Assembly (NCBI RefSeq): GCF_030272615.1
Contig: NC_081413.1
Span: 331,509,302 to 331,573,301, forward strand
Source of the DNA: Cryptomeria japonica
Lineage: Eukaryota; Streptophyta; Pinopsida; Cupressales; Cupressaceae
Length of the DNA: 64,000 nucleotides
Reading direction: 5' to 3'
This document shows, one piece after another, positions 1 through 11,751 of the stretch (position 1 is its first letter; each line of letters begins with the position of its first letter). The notes under the pieces are model-generated. The model did no database searches and was not told where the DNA came from. It saw only the letters and a program-made list of their open reading frames with translations. The translations under genes and the position numbers were made by a program.

Positions 1-964
1 TGTCTTGCTCTCAAATTCTCTTTCTCTTTATTTCTACTTTACTATATTTATGAGTTTAAGTGCATACCCTCGCTAAAGTTGGGGCTAAATATAGTGTCGT
101 AAATTTCACTCCTTTAGTTATGAGTCTTATTTCACACTCTCCTTAGTATTTATTTTTTCTTATACCTCTAAGTATCTTGAGACATCTTCTTGTCTTGAAT
201 TAATCCTCAATCCAATAATATGAGTCATATCTTACTTTAAAACATCAACATATTCTTATTTGGGCACTTATTTTAAGCCTTCCCTTTCTCCCATTTCATT
301 TTAAGCTTAAATTGGTCCTTTCTCATTTTTAAATTCAATGCACTTTTTCCCAAACTTAAATGTTGTCAACTTGTATAGTTTTCAGATTTGGTATTAGGGC
401 CCTATTATCTTGCCACCCTTAAAATTTGCGCCTATTTTGTTAGGACTATGTGGCTTAGTCTGATGTTTTTTGGCTAAAATTCTAGTAGTATAAAGTATCA
501 ACCTTGGCATTTCTATATCTATCCTCGAAGTTGGAATATGAACATTTTAAGTAAGCTAAAAAGTGAATTTGCCTTGAGAACCCTATATGATACATCATTC
601 CTAATTCATTTCATTATCTCCTCTCATTCTTATAATATAAGAGCTATCATTCCAATTCAAAATAAGATCCATGTTTAAGGAGCATCAAGCTATAGCAACG
701 AATCTTCAATTATTATTTCATGTTGGATTTTATGATGATTTATTATGTTATTGCATCAACACATGGAGGACTTATTCTAAGGGCATTGCATTATTAATAA
801 CATTAGTATTCAATTAATATAATTATCCCGGTTCAATATTTTACTTCAAATTTTTATTTATTTCTTGATCATCATTATTGTATGGTTGAGTCAAACTTGG
901 GGTTTGACTGAGGCAAGCCCCTATACGACCCAACACCAATTTTGTCTCCTTTTGTGCATATCCA
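1..964 (+). repeat. LTR-like retrotransposon remnant, interrupted at its right end
   Basis: No coding region is visible in this AT-rich stretch. Positions of about 886-930 (a GGTTTGACTGAGGCAAGCCC stretch) resemble 11268-11300 (GGTTTGAGCTAAGGCAAACC), and the start near 88-115 resembles the start of the LTR-like block at 10587. This suggests two diverged copies of one LTR family. The copy here stops at 964, where the copia LTR begins. No partner LTR, primer-binding site or target duplication was found, so the call rests on inference. Confidence 0.3.
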
Positions 965-2109
965 TGTTGGAATTATATGTTGTTGTGGTTGTCATTGATG
1001 TCAAACTTATTATTCTATATAAAGTCTGTGGTGCAGAGATATCTTGCTATATTGGTGTTGTAGTTATTTTATTGGTTGTTCTGGAAGTGTTTAGGCCTGG
1101 GAATTGTTCTTGATGTTGCTTGGTGTTGTTATCTTCTTTGGTTATGTTTTTGGCATTGTGGATATGTTAGTTTTGTGGTCGGAAATATCTTTGTGTTCTC
1201 TAGATGTTGTGGTATGTTTCATTTTCGGTTCTGATATTCTATGTTAATCCCTCTTTGGTCCAGATATGATTCATGGAAGGTAATTCGTGTGATATGGGTG
1301 TCATCGTAGCGTGTGGAGATCTGAATAAGAGTAATTTACATTGTAGAATATGTTTTGGCCCGTTAATTGTCTATATGGACACATTACATGTTGGAATGTT
1401 GTGGGTTATATTATGGTGTTTGCAAATCGGTCGATTGGACTTAAGAAGATGTGTTTTGGTCCCCTCTTTCTCTTGGAGTGCACTAGCATGTGTGTTTTTT
1501 GTTTAGAAGGTGTATTTTGTTTTTAGGTCGACTTGGTTCAAGCTTTGATGATCTATCTTGTATATAAAAAATGTATGTGATTGAGTTGTAAGTAAGTGTG
1601 AAAGAGAGTGTGATGTGGTGATAGTCAGCGAAATTTAATGGAGAGAAGAGAAGAAGAGTTGTATTTGAATGATATGCAATTTGTTTGAGATTGTAGTGAA
1701 AATATGAGATAGTGAGTTTACAGATGAGGTCTAAGTTATGTGTGTTGATGTTGGTCGCTTGATGCAGAGTTCAAGGACAACTTCATTAGTAGATCTTTTT
1801 TTTTTTAAATCAATTTGTTGTATCTTACACTGTTGTAGTTAGCATCAGGTTTGCAAGTCATTTTTGTATCTTGCCCCAAGAACAATTAGCCTTGGTCTGC
1901 AAGTCTAGATCAGTGAGCTCTCTGATTGTAATTTGATATACATAGAGGATATATTTGGTTGGCAGGTGCTCACTGTGGTTTTTACCTGTTTAGGTTTTCC
2001 ACATAGAAAATCTTGGTATTGATATGTTGTTGATCAATTGTTTATTTGTTGCATTAATTTTAGTTTAGACTGATTCACCCCCCCTCTCAGTCATGTCTTG
2101 GGTTCAACA
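965..2109 (+). repeat. copia-type 5' LTR (element 1)
   Basis: The sequence starts TGTTGG and ends TCAACA. It is followed at once by ATTGGTATTATAG, a decayed match to the initiator-Met tRNA primer-binding site (usual form TGGTATCAGAGC). A TATATAAA box lies at 1561-1568, and the U5 end carries the C-rich CCCCCCTCTCAG motif that the element 2 LTRs also have. The length is 1145 bp. No matching 3' LTR remains in the window, so element 1 is a 5' fragment only. Small open frames inside it show no protein similarity and are not called. Confidence 0.7.
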
Positions 2110-2167
2110 ATTGGTATTATAGAAAGGTTCTCCTTGAGTAAGCTTGACCGCTTGAGGTAGATCCAGT

Positions 2168-2975
2168 ATGGCACATGATGTACGTTACAAAGTTCTAATA
2201 TTTTATAGCACAAAGTTTCCATATTGGAAGGAGAGAATGGAAGCACATTTGGAGACTAATGCAAAATATAGAACCATAATTTACAGTTGTATAAGTGATT
2301 CAATGTTTGGAAGAGTAAGATGATTAAAATAAGCTAAAGTTTTATGGAACAAGCTATGTTTGGCATTTGAAGGAGATATGAAGACAAAAAAGGCTAGGCT
2401 AAGGAATATAAATAAGTTGTATGAATATCTGAGAATGCTTGAAGATGAAGGCTTTGAGAAATATATACATAGAGTGACTAAACTTTCTGATGGTATTAGA
2501 GTTGTCGGTGGTCATTTGGATGAAGGTGATATTGTTCAAAAAATCTTGTTGACCCTGCCAAAATCATATTTAAAACCGAGGTGTGTCATACAAAATAGCA
2601 ATTATTTAAGCAAGTATACCACTGATCAACTTACTAGTACCTTAGCGGCCTTTGAAATTGTAGAAATGGAGGAAGAGAAAAGAGAAAAGAAAAAGGCACC
2701 ATTTAATGTTTCAAGACATGATGATCTAGATTACAGTAGAGATATGGATGAAGCTAAGGAAAACTTTGTGATAGCATTGCAATGAGGCACTGGAAAATAC
2801 AAAGATAAGTTACCTCTGAAATATTTTTCTTGTGGTAGAATTGGACATTAGCTTCTCACTACACTTACAAGGAGGATTATAAGAGACTGTTAAAGGACTA
2901 AAGCTTAAAGGCAATAGGGAAATACTTGAAGTGATGTTGAGCACTCAAAAACAAAACAAAGATAATGGCAGACTT
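2168..2975 (+). pseudogene. decayed copia gag (element 1), cut by element 2
   Basis: A start at 2168 opens a frame with the copia gag N-terminal pattern (FPYWKERMEAHLE), broken by a stop near 2320. The frame at 2360-2785 continues the gag helical region (KLYEYLRMLEDE, KILLTLPKSY). A degenerate zinc knuckle (KYFSCGRIGH) follows near 2815-2850 and runs into a stop. Gag would package element RNA into particles, but this copy cannot make a full protein. At 2976 the sequence passes directly into the 5' LTR of element 2. No pol from element 1 could be recognised after 9473, so the rest was deleted or has decayed beyond recognition. Confidence 0.7.
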
Positions 2976-4255
2976 TGTTGGCAATTTGATGGAATTGATT
3001 ATGTGTTGCATTGATGTTTTGTCATTGATGACAACACCGGCTGTTTTGGTTGTTTACCATTTTCCAGTTGGTTTCGATAGAGTTGTTGGATTATGATATT
3101 GATCTGATATGCTCCGATATGCTTTGGTTTGTGGAATTGATTTGGATCTAACATTCATGCTATTCAGATACGTATCACGATCAGTTGGTTCGGGATTTCA
3201 TGACTCAGATACTATCATTTGTTCTAGTAAGTCTTTTGGTCACCGGTAAGGGTTTTACCGGCAGAAGCTTTGTTAAAGATCGTTTGATGCACGTGATAAG
3301 TGGTGTTGGTGCGGCTTCTAGATGGTTCTCAGGATGTTGATGGTTATCATGTCCATGTTCCTATTCATCAGTGGTGCTGCATTTGGCTTATGGTAACCTA
3401 TTTTAGGTCTGGTGGTATTCTATGTTATTCTCCTAGGTTATGGACCAGTTTGTGTAACGTGTTGGTGGATGCTCTTGATGCTTTACCGGTTGGATTATGT
3501 TGTTTCGGTCTTAGGATGACTTGGTTGATCATTGGATTGTGGGTTTATGTTATGAATTTATTATATTATCTTTAGGTGGCCGACCTAATTGTTTAGGTCT
3601 CGGGTTGGTATAAATATGATGTAAGATCTCTTTGTAGATCATGGGATCATGGGATTATGGTTATGGGATGGTTATGTGATTATCTATGTGTGAATAATGT
3701 TGTAATCATATGCAGGAGTTTTGGTCAATCATAGGTGATCGAATTGGGTCGGTAAGAGAGGTTTAACACCTTCAGTACTGAGCCTAACTGGAACTCTACT
3801 TTGGCATAAGAGATGCTATCTTTGCAGTTCACTCTTCATTCTAGATTGTAGTCCGAATTTTTTTTGTAGTCAGTGAGGCTCCTTTTATCATGAGCAATGC
3901 GCTCAAAGTTGTTGGCCTTCCTACATGTGCATGCCCCTCATTTTGTAATCACATACTTACTGTAGAAGTATTATCTAACTATGGGTAGGCTTCCCACTAT
4001 GGTTTTTCCCTTTACCGAGTTTTCCAGGTACAAATCTTGGTGTCATGTGTTCTGGATGGATGATAATTGTTTTTTTATTTATGTTTATGATTAATTGATA
4101 TATCAGTTATTCTAGTATTTGGTTTATGCATTCCGGTATTGGGTTTATGTGTTCCGGTGATAAGGATTTAAATGCTTAAAGTTCTGTAATATGTTGACAA
4201 CTGATTCACCCACCCCCCCTCTCAATTGTCCTTTGGTTATTTGAGATGTCTAACA
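2976..4255 (+). repeat. 5' LTR of element 2
   Basis: The LTR is bounded by TGTTGGC and CTAACA. A TATAAATA box at 3609-3616 marks the likely promoter and is matched at 8826-8833 in the 3' LTR. The C-rich CACCCCCCCTCTC motif lies close to the 3' end of U5. Length is 1280 bp. Confidence 0.88.
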
Positions 4256-4310
4256 ATTGGTATCAAATCTTGGTCCTCTTTGTAGAAGCTCAACCGATTG
4301 AGGAAGATCC

Positions 4311-5267
4311 TATGGCATCTAAAAATTCAATTTCATCCAATACATCTGTAGTTGTTTTTTGTAGAGAAATTCCTAGGCTTGACGGAACAAATTACAGGGT
4401 ATGGAAGATTCGGATGGAGACTCATCTAAATGTCTTGAAAAGGAAATTTGGGCGATCACTGAGAAAGGAGTAACACCTTTTAATCTGGCATCTGGAAATC
4501 CTCCTATGGCAGGCTTGGATAAGGAGCTTGAGAATGATTGTAGAGCTAGAGAAGCCCTTTTGTGTGTACTTTCTGATCAGAAAATAATGGGACTAACTGA
4601 TAAATCAACTGCAAAGGCTATATGGGAAAAATTATAGACTCTGAATGAAGGTGACCCTAATATTAAAATTGCTAAACTTGACGGTTACCGGGTGAGGTAT
4701 GAGAACCTGAAGATGGAAGAAGATGAAAGGATTACTGCTTTTATGGAGAGAGTTAATGAGATTGTTATGGGAATTCAATGTTATGATGCATCTCTGAGCA
4801 AAGATGAAATAGTTTCTAAAGTACTAAGATCTTTTCCACTGGCTTATAAGATGAAGGCTACTACAATTAATGAGTTGGGATCTATGGAAAACACCTTTGT
4901 TAATAGGGATACCTTGGTTGGGAAGTTATCTACTTTTGAACTTGAGGAATTTGGACCTTCTGGAGCTGTGAAATCTAAATCTGGTTTTCATGCATCTACA
5001 TTATCTACCGGCAAGAGTGATTGGAAAACTCTATATGCAAAGCAACTAAAGGATATGAAGAAAGAAGATGAACAGTTTGAGAAACTTGAAGCCGTATTTG
5101 CTAGAAGATTACCTAAAGGATCGGTAGGCAGTAAGTATGAAGGAAAATCACCTTTTAAATGCTTTGCATGTAATAAGATAGGTCATTTTGCATTTAGATG
5201 TCCTGAAAGGAATTCAAGATTTGAAGAAAGAGCTAGAAGATCTTTTAGACCTAACCATGATTATTAG
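4311..5267 (+). pseudogene. copia gag with CCHC zinc knuckle (element 2)
   Basis: The frame starts MASKNS and has the copia gag opening (LDGTNYRVWKIRMETHL). It shifts frame near 4440-4470 and meets a TAG near 4635. Translation resumes in the 4692-5267 frame with the helical region and a clear zinc knuckle (CFACNKIGHFAFRC, coded near 5160-5205). The stop at 5265 falls between gag and protease. The protein would form the particle and bind RNA. At least one frameshift and two stops make this copy non-functional. Confidence 0.85.
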
Positions 5268-5327
5268 AACAAGCATAAGTATGGGAGGAACAAAGACAAA
5301 TCATGTTACTTTGCTGATGAGGAAGGT

Positions 5328-5973
5328 GTGACTGATTCTGATGATGAACCGGCACAAGATTCTTCTAGTGGATCTGGCAATGGAAAGGAATGGGTATTTT
5401 TGGCTATCAAGGAAGATGATCTGGTACCTGAAGAGAAGGCCCTTGTTTCTAAAATTGAAAATAAGGATGAATGGGTAATTGACAGTGGATGTTCACATCA
5501 TATGACTGGAGATAAAAGGAAGTTCTTATCTTTGTAAGAATTTCATGGTGGTTTGGTTAGATTTGGAGATGACAAATCATGCATGATCAAGGGAAAAGAA
5601 ACAATATCATTGGATGGTAATCATAACACTGATAGTATTTATTATGTTGAAGGTTTAAGGCATAATATTTTGAGTGTAGGACAATTGGTGTATAAGGGAT
5701 TTCAGTTACAGTTCAAGGATGCAAAATACAAGATTATCAACAAATCTGGATTGGAGATTGCAACCAGTACATAGACTAAAGGTAACATCTTTCATTTGAA
5801 TTCCGATGAGAAGAAATGTTTGATTTCACAAAATTGATGAGAGTTGGCTATGGCATAAGAGGTTGTTTCATGTGAATTTTGATTGTATTTTGAAGATCAG
5901 TTCTACTAAGGTAGTTAGAGATATACCTAAGATTGTAAAGCCCTATAATATGGTGTGTAAGGAATGTCAAATG
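5328..5973 (+). pseudogene. copia aspartic protease and GAG-pre-integrase remnant (element 2)
   Basis: The retroviral-type aspartic protease signature (WVIDSGCSHHMTG) is coded near 5470-5510, with the catalytic D-S-G intact. A stop near 5535 is followed by a frame with VRFGDDKS and YYVEGLRHNILSVGQL, the usual tail of copia protease. From about 5845 a GAG-pre-integrase stretch (LWHKRLFHVNF, then C-x2-C) follows and ends at a stop near 5973. The integrase catalytic core expected next is absent. The sequence jumps to the acidic linker before RT, so about 1 kb or more has been deleted here. Confidence 0.8.
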
Positions 5974-6198
5974 TGAAGTCAAATAAGAACTTATGACAAA
6001 GAAATGGCAGTGGAAATGATCATAACTAAACAGGTAGCACCTACACCGGAACAAAATGTTGAACCAGTTACTCCAGTAGTATCAGAAAATTCAACAGTAA
6101 CTGAAGATTAGGGCAGAGGAACAGAAAATCAGAAGACTCCTAGGTATGTAAGGTTGAATCATTCAGAAGATTAGATCATTGGAGACAAAAACAAAGAA

Positions 6199-7735
6199 GT
6201 GATGACAAGAAGAAGGTTGGCAACTGATGAGGTATGTTTAATTTCTCAAGTTGAACCAGCATCAATAATTGAAGCTTGTAAAGATGAATGTTGGATGAAA
6301 GATATGGAAGAAGAATTAGATCAGATAGAAAAGAATAACACACAGACTTTAGTTCCCCGACCTAAAAATAAGAATGTTATTGGAACTAAATGGGTTTGTA
6401 GGAATAAATTGAATGAAGATGGACAAGTTGTGAGGAATAAAGCTAGATTGGTTTGTAAAGGATATTTTCAGAAGGAAGGAATTGATTATGATGAAACCTT
6501 TGCACTGGTAGCTAGGATTGAAGTTGTGAGATTATTTCTTGCTTATGTTGCACATAAGAACTACAAGGTTTATCAGATGGATATTAAGTGTGCATTTATG
6601 AATGGAGATCTTGAAGAGGAAGTATATATTGAGCAACGTGATGGATTTTTACTTTCAGATGACAAAAACATGGTTTGCAAGTTAAAGAAAGCTTTATATG
6701 GATTGAAACAAGCCCCTAGAGCTTGGTATGCAAGACTGGATAAATATATTTTGAAGCTTAGTTTCACTAAAGGTAATGCTGACAGTAATTTATATTATAA
6801 TATCACTAATGATAACATATTGGTTATTGAAGTCTTTGTTGATGATATCATTTTTGGAGATGAAGATAAGTTGTGTATGGAATTCTCTAACAATATGAAG
6901 AATGAATTTGAGATGTCTATGATTGGGGAGATGATTTTTTTCTTAGGTTTGCAGATTACTCAAACTGATAAAGGTATTTTCATCTGTCAAACTAAGTATG
7001 CTAAAGAGTTATTGAAGAAATTTGGGTCGGAAAATTCTAAACCGGTTGGTACTCCGATGGTTACAAGTGAGAAATTGACAAAGAAAGATGCATCTGCACC
7101 AGTAAATCTTACAAGGTACAAGTCTATGATTGGAGGTTTATTATATCTGACTCAGGCTAGACTAGATATAATGAATGTAGTTTGTATTGTATCAAGATAT
7201 CAGAGTGATCCTAGAGAAAATCATGAGAGTGGGGTGAAAAGGATTTTTCAGGTATTTGCAAGGAACAACTGAATATGGTTTGTGGTATCCTAAAAATGAT
7301 GACTTTACATTATGTGCATATACAGATGCAGATTGGGCTGGAGATGTTGATGACTGGAAAAGCACATCCGGTGGAGCTTTCTTTCGTCGAAAGAAACTTG
7401 TTTCATGGATCAACAAAAAGCAGTCATGTACCTCTTTATCTACTGTTGAAGTTGAGTATGTTGCTACTGCTACTAACTGTACACAAGTTCTATGGATGAA
7501 GCAAATGTTGAAGGATATAAAGGTAGATTATAATGAACCAGTGGTTATTCATTGTGATAGCTCTGCTTCTATTGATATATCAAAGAATCTGGTATTTGAT
7601 TCTAAGATAAAGCACATATCTATCAAGTATAACTTTTTGAAGGAGAAGGTGGACGCAAATGAAGTTAGACTGGTTTATGTGAATACTAAAGAGCAGATTG
7701 TAGACATCTTCACTAAACCTTTGCCTAAAGAATAA
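6199..7735 (+). pseudogene. copia reverse transcriptase and RNase H (element 2)
   Basis: The 357-residue frame at 6199-7272 contains the copia [14 protein letters not shown], the catalytic MDIK aspartate (about residue 128), [14 protein letters not shown], and the active-site box FVDD (213-216, where YVDD is usual). A frameshift near 7246 moves the reading to 7256-7735, which carries RNase H (TDADWAGD, STVEVEYVA, IHCDSSASI, and a C-terminal FTKPLPKE). Activity would be DNA synthesis and RNA removal during retrotransposition, but the frameshift splits the domain. Other frames across this interval are shadows. Confidence 0.9.
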
Positions 7736-7950
7736 TTTGAGTACTTCAGAGACAGATTGGAGGTTTCTGCCCCTCTAGTAGAGACCTGAGTGATGTTGAT
7801 TGGCATTAGTCTGGTATATATTATTAGAGCTATTACTCATTCTGAATTGATGTGGTGGTGCTAATACTCAGGGGGAGTAGTCAGCTGTAAGAATCAGAAG
7901 ATCTATGATTTTTCTTTGATATTTATGTCAGATCTTTAGCATTAATGTCA

Positions 7951-8046
7951 AAGGGGGAAATTTATTCTTGTGAAAAACATAAGGGAGAGATATATTCATT
8001 AAGGGGGAAAGTTATTCTTGTCAAAAACATAAGAGATATATTCATT
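7951..8046 (+). repeat. tandem duplication containing polypurine-tract-like runs
   Basis: Two units (7951-8000 and 8001-8046) begin with AAGGGGGAAA and continue TTATTCTTGTNAAAAACATAAG. A further purine run (TAGGGGGAGA) lies near 8111, and the true tract (AAGGGGGAGAT) is at 8181-8191. All lie between RNase H and the 3' LTR. Confidence 0.75.
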
Positions 8047-8191
8047 AAGGTAGTTTGGTTTAGAGCTTCATTGCTATATCATTTTGTGGGAGATTGTTGG
8101 TTGTCTTCCATAGGGGGAGACTTGTTTGGAATTTCTTGGCACTTGGATGTTTTTCACATCTAGTGTTGCCATCAATGCCAAAGGGGGAGAT

Positions 8192-9473
8192 TGTTGGCAA
8201 TTTGGAGGAATTGATTATGTGTTGCATTGATGTTTTGTCGTTGATGGCAACACCGACTATTTTGGTTGTTTACCAGTTTCTGGTTGGTTCTGGTAGAGTG
8301 GTTGGATTATGGTATTGATCCAGTATGCTTCGGTATGCTTTAGTTTGTGGAATTGATTTGGATCTATCATTCATGCTATTCAGATGTGTATCACGATCAA
8401 TTGGTTTAGGATTTCATGACTCAGATACTATCATTTGTTCTAGTAAGCCTTTTGGTCACCGGTAAGGGTTTTACCAGTAGAAGCTTTGTTAAAGATATTT
8501 TGATGCACGTGATAAGTGGTGTTGGTGCAGCTTCTAGAAGGTTCTTAGGATGTTGATGGTTATCATGTTTGTGTTCTAGTTCATCGGTGGTGTTGCATTT
8601 GTCTTATGGCGACCTATTTTAGGTCTGGTGCTATTTTGTGTTATTCTTCTAGGTTATGGACCGATTTGTGTAACGTGTTGGTGGATGCTCTTGATGAGTT
8701 ACCGATTGGATTATGTTGTTTCAGTCTTAGGCCTACTTGGTTGATCATTGGATTGTGTTTTTATGTTATGAATTTATTGTATTATCTTTTAGGTAGCCGA
8801 CCTAATTGTTTAGGTCCCGGGTTGGTATAAATATGATGTAAGATCTCTTTGTAGATCATGGGATCATGGGATTATGGTTATGGGATGGTAATGTGATTAT
8901 CTTTGTGTGAATAATGTTATAATCATATGCAGGAGTTCTGGTTGATCGTAGGTGATCGAATTGGGTTGGTGAGAGAGGTTTAAGACCTTCTGTACTGAGC
9001 TTAACTGAAACTGTACTCAAGCATAGGAGATGTTATCTTTGCAGTTCACTCTTCATTCTGGATTGTAGTTCAAAGTTTTTCTATAGTCAGTGAGGCTCCT
9101 TTTGTGGTGAGCAGTGCACTCTAGGCTATTGGCCTTCCTTCATGGGCAAGCCCCTCATTTTGTAATCACACACTTACTGCAAAAGTATTAGCTGACTGTG
9201 GGTAGGCTTCCCACCATGTTTTTTCTCTTTATCGGGTTTTCCACATACAAATCTTGGTGTCATTTGTTCTAGATGGATGGTAACTACTATGTAATTTATG
9301 TTTATGCTTAATTTATATATCAGTTATTCTGGTATTTGGATTTTGCATTCTGGTATTGGGTTTATGCGTTCTGGTGATAAGGATTCGAATGCTTAAAGTT
9401 ATGTAATTTGTTGACAACTGATTCACCCCCCCCCCCCTCTTAGTTGTCCTCTAGTTATTTGAGTTGTCTAACA
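8192..9473 (+). repeat. 3' LTR of element 2
   Basis: The LTR is the partner of 2976-4255 and is 1282 bp long, with the same TGTTGGC start and CTAACA end. It has a TATAAATA box at 8826-8833 and a long C run near 9427. CpG positions in the 5' copy are often TpG or CpA here, as expected for methylated, silenced DNA. Confidence 0.88.
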
Positions 9474-10586
9474 GAATTGGTTTTAATGAGGAAAGATCTG
9501 TAGTCCCCGACAAATGAGAAAATCCTACTTTTTATAGAATCAAGCTCATACAAAACCACTATGTCGTAATGTATAAACCATGTGTCTACAAACCATTGAT
9601 GTCGATATTTAATTTTTGATACTAAGTATCTCAAGAAATAAATCCTCTCATCCTCCAACATACCACCTATCTATGGAAGAAAATGAGCAAGCCAAGGTGA
9701 AGATGCACCAATCCAAAGAACACAAGCATCAAATCTAAATGATAACAAAAGCTCCAAGCTACTACCATAGAAAAAACCCACATGACTATAAATAATACCC
9801 ATAATATATAAAATACACCCAATAATCATACCTTAAAGGTATCCAAACCCATTAGTAGAACACACACCAACAACATTACCAACCAACAAACCAAAATTAC
9901 AAGATCCCTATATAAAACCTATCAATGTAACACATCCATATTTCATAACTCACACTAGATGCATGATGTGAAATCTAAAATGTATCAAGGCATACCAAGT
10001 CTACCAATTAGCACTAATAACAAGATGTGAATAGTAATCAAAACCACGTAATATAAAGAACAATCATTATTATCCAAACATGTAAAAAAAATTGTTGCAT
10101 ACTCCCTCACAACTAGTTTCCACACCTCTCCCAAGTCCTCCAAAACTCAACAAAAGAAAAATATTATAGATCCCCCCATGTTGTTACTAAAAAAATAATT
10201 GGGATAATAATAAATTACCATAAACATAATTATTACAATGGCTCCAAGTAAACCTCAATGCTGATATCAATTAAACTCCATGAAGAAACATAATACCAAA
10301 GAGATAAAACCTTTAAATCATATCACATACCATTTCCTACTACTAACACCTCAAAGAGATAAGTTGTGCCAATTAAGGTATCCTTCACAACAACCCAACT
10401 AAACTTTTTTGACAATATTAAACCATTCAATTTTTATATATCAAATAAAACAAGTGTATCTCAAAAAACCACCATTGATGTAGTCCTCTCTAAAATAAAA
10501 TAAAATATCCAACTCAAATTTATTCAATACCTAGGAATAATATCAATAACATCTCCTAAAATTGTCATCAATGTAATCGTAAATTT
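9474..10586. other. AT-rich intergenic DNA, nothing recognised
   Basis: Short A-rich and CA-rich stretches with no long frame, no recognisable protein fragment and no clear repeat unit. The left edge is the target-site side of element 2. It may be decayed transposon DNA. Confidence 0.4.
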
Positions 10587-11751
10587 GTAGTGTCCTAAAT
10601 TGTACTCCCTTACAATTTTGTCCTCACTTGGGCCCTCACCTTGGTATTTGTCCCCTAAAGCCTGATTGAAGCCCTAATTTTGATCACACTATGTATTTCA
10701 TACAAATTTCATGATCTGTGTTTCCTTCCCCAAGATCTTGAGCCGCTGATGTCCAGAACTAGGGCATCGGGTGCCTTGGTCCTCAAGGAACAAAGCGCCC
10801 AGTGCCTTGGTCCTCTTCAAAAGGGCCCATTTTGGGGCCTCATAACAGTAACATGATTAGAGAAAGAACCTCGATCTCGTGTCGATTCATGTCAAAAAAA
10901 TAAAATAAAAAATCGACTAGCATGTATAAAAGGAGGTCTACCCCTCTCATTTCAAACTTAATCAAAAAAATTCAATTCCTCAATTACATCCAGCAAATTC
11001 AAGTGAGCAAGCAATCAATCTTCTTTCAAGCATTGGAGAAGAAGTAAAGTCAAGATTCAAGCATGGAGATGACATTCTTGTTATATGTTTTATGAAGACT
11101 ATCTACATGAAACCCTAATTCCTTGTGAAGACAAAAAAAACTTCATCAAAAGGTATATCATTAGTGTTTCAGACATTTTCAGCATTTCCCTCAAAAGGAA
11201 ATCATTTCCATTGAAGTACTTCTTTTACATTTCAATTCTATTTCATTGTTAATTCCAATTTATTGAGGTTTGAGCTAAGGCAAACCCCTATTCCCAACCA
11301 TTTTCCCTTCTCTAATGTGTGCGGGAATTATTAGGATCAACATTGTTTGCAGAGACAAACATATTCCCTTTTAGATGGCGGTAAATTCGAAGGACCAGAG
11401 CGACGAGCATTCTGGTCCCAACAATTCAGGAGGATCTTCTAGGAACAAATTAGAACATTCACATATTGCTCATATTTAGGTTTGTGGCTCCATTCAATGA
11501 TTGTAGCTCACTGTTTATGCATAATTGCTTCAATTTACAAATATTTACCCTAATTTCAGAATTATTAATCAAATCAATTAAATTCAAAGGGAAATAAGAG
11601 GCACATCTAAAACCCCTAGAATATGATCAAAATCTAGATCTATCAAGGCTAGATCTATCAAATTCCATGTTTCCCTAATGTAATTATTTCTAAGCAAAAA
11701 TTAGTGGTTTTACTACACATTAATGGGTGAAACCCTAATTTTTCACCCTTA
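10587..11751 (+). repeat. LTR-like block with TATA box
   Basis: This is GC-richer than its surroundings. It starts TGTAGTGTCCTAAATTG and has a strong TATAAAA at 10925-10931 followed by a transcript-leader-like region. A possible end is CACCCTTACA at 11751. It shares a short motif with 886-930. No primer-binding site, internal region or target duplication was found, so boundaries are uncertain. A solo or truncated LTR is the likeliest reading. Confidence 0.35.

Larger units (their letters stand above)
2976..9473 (+). mobile_element. Ty1/copia retrotransposon lacking the integrase core (element 2)
   Basis: The element has two LTRs in direct orientation (2976-4255 and 8192-9473). A primer-binding-site match (TTGGTATCAAA) begins about 4257, and the polypurine tract AAGGGGGAGAT (8181-8191) abuts the 3' LTR. 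Flanking 5-mers are GACTT (2971-2975) and GAATT (9474-9478), a target duplication with one mismatch. Coding order is gag, protease, GAG-pre-integrase, RT and RNase H, which is copia order, but the DDE integrase core is missing near 5975. By eye the first 395 aligned LTR bases differ at about 34 positions (about 8.6%), mostly transitions, so the insertion is old. It is non-autonomous and broken by several stops and frameshifts. Confidence 0.9.

Noticed and set aside
865-1506. Small plus-strand frames (82 and 77 codons) near the window start
   Set aside because: They span or lie within the copia LTR and are hydrophobic or low-complexity with no homology signal.
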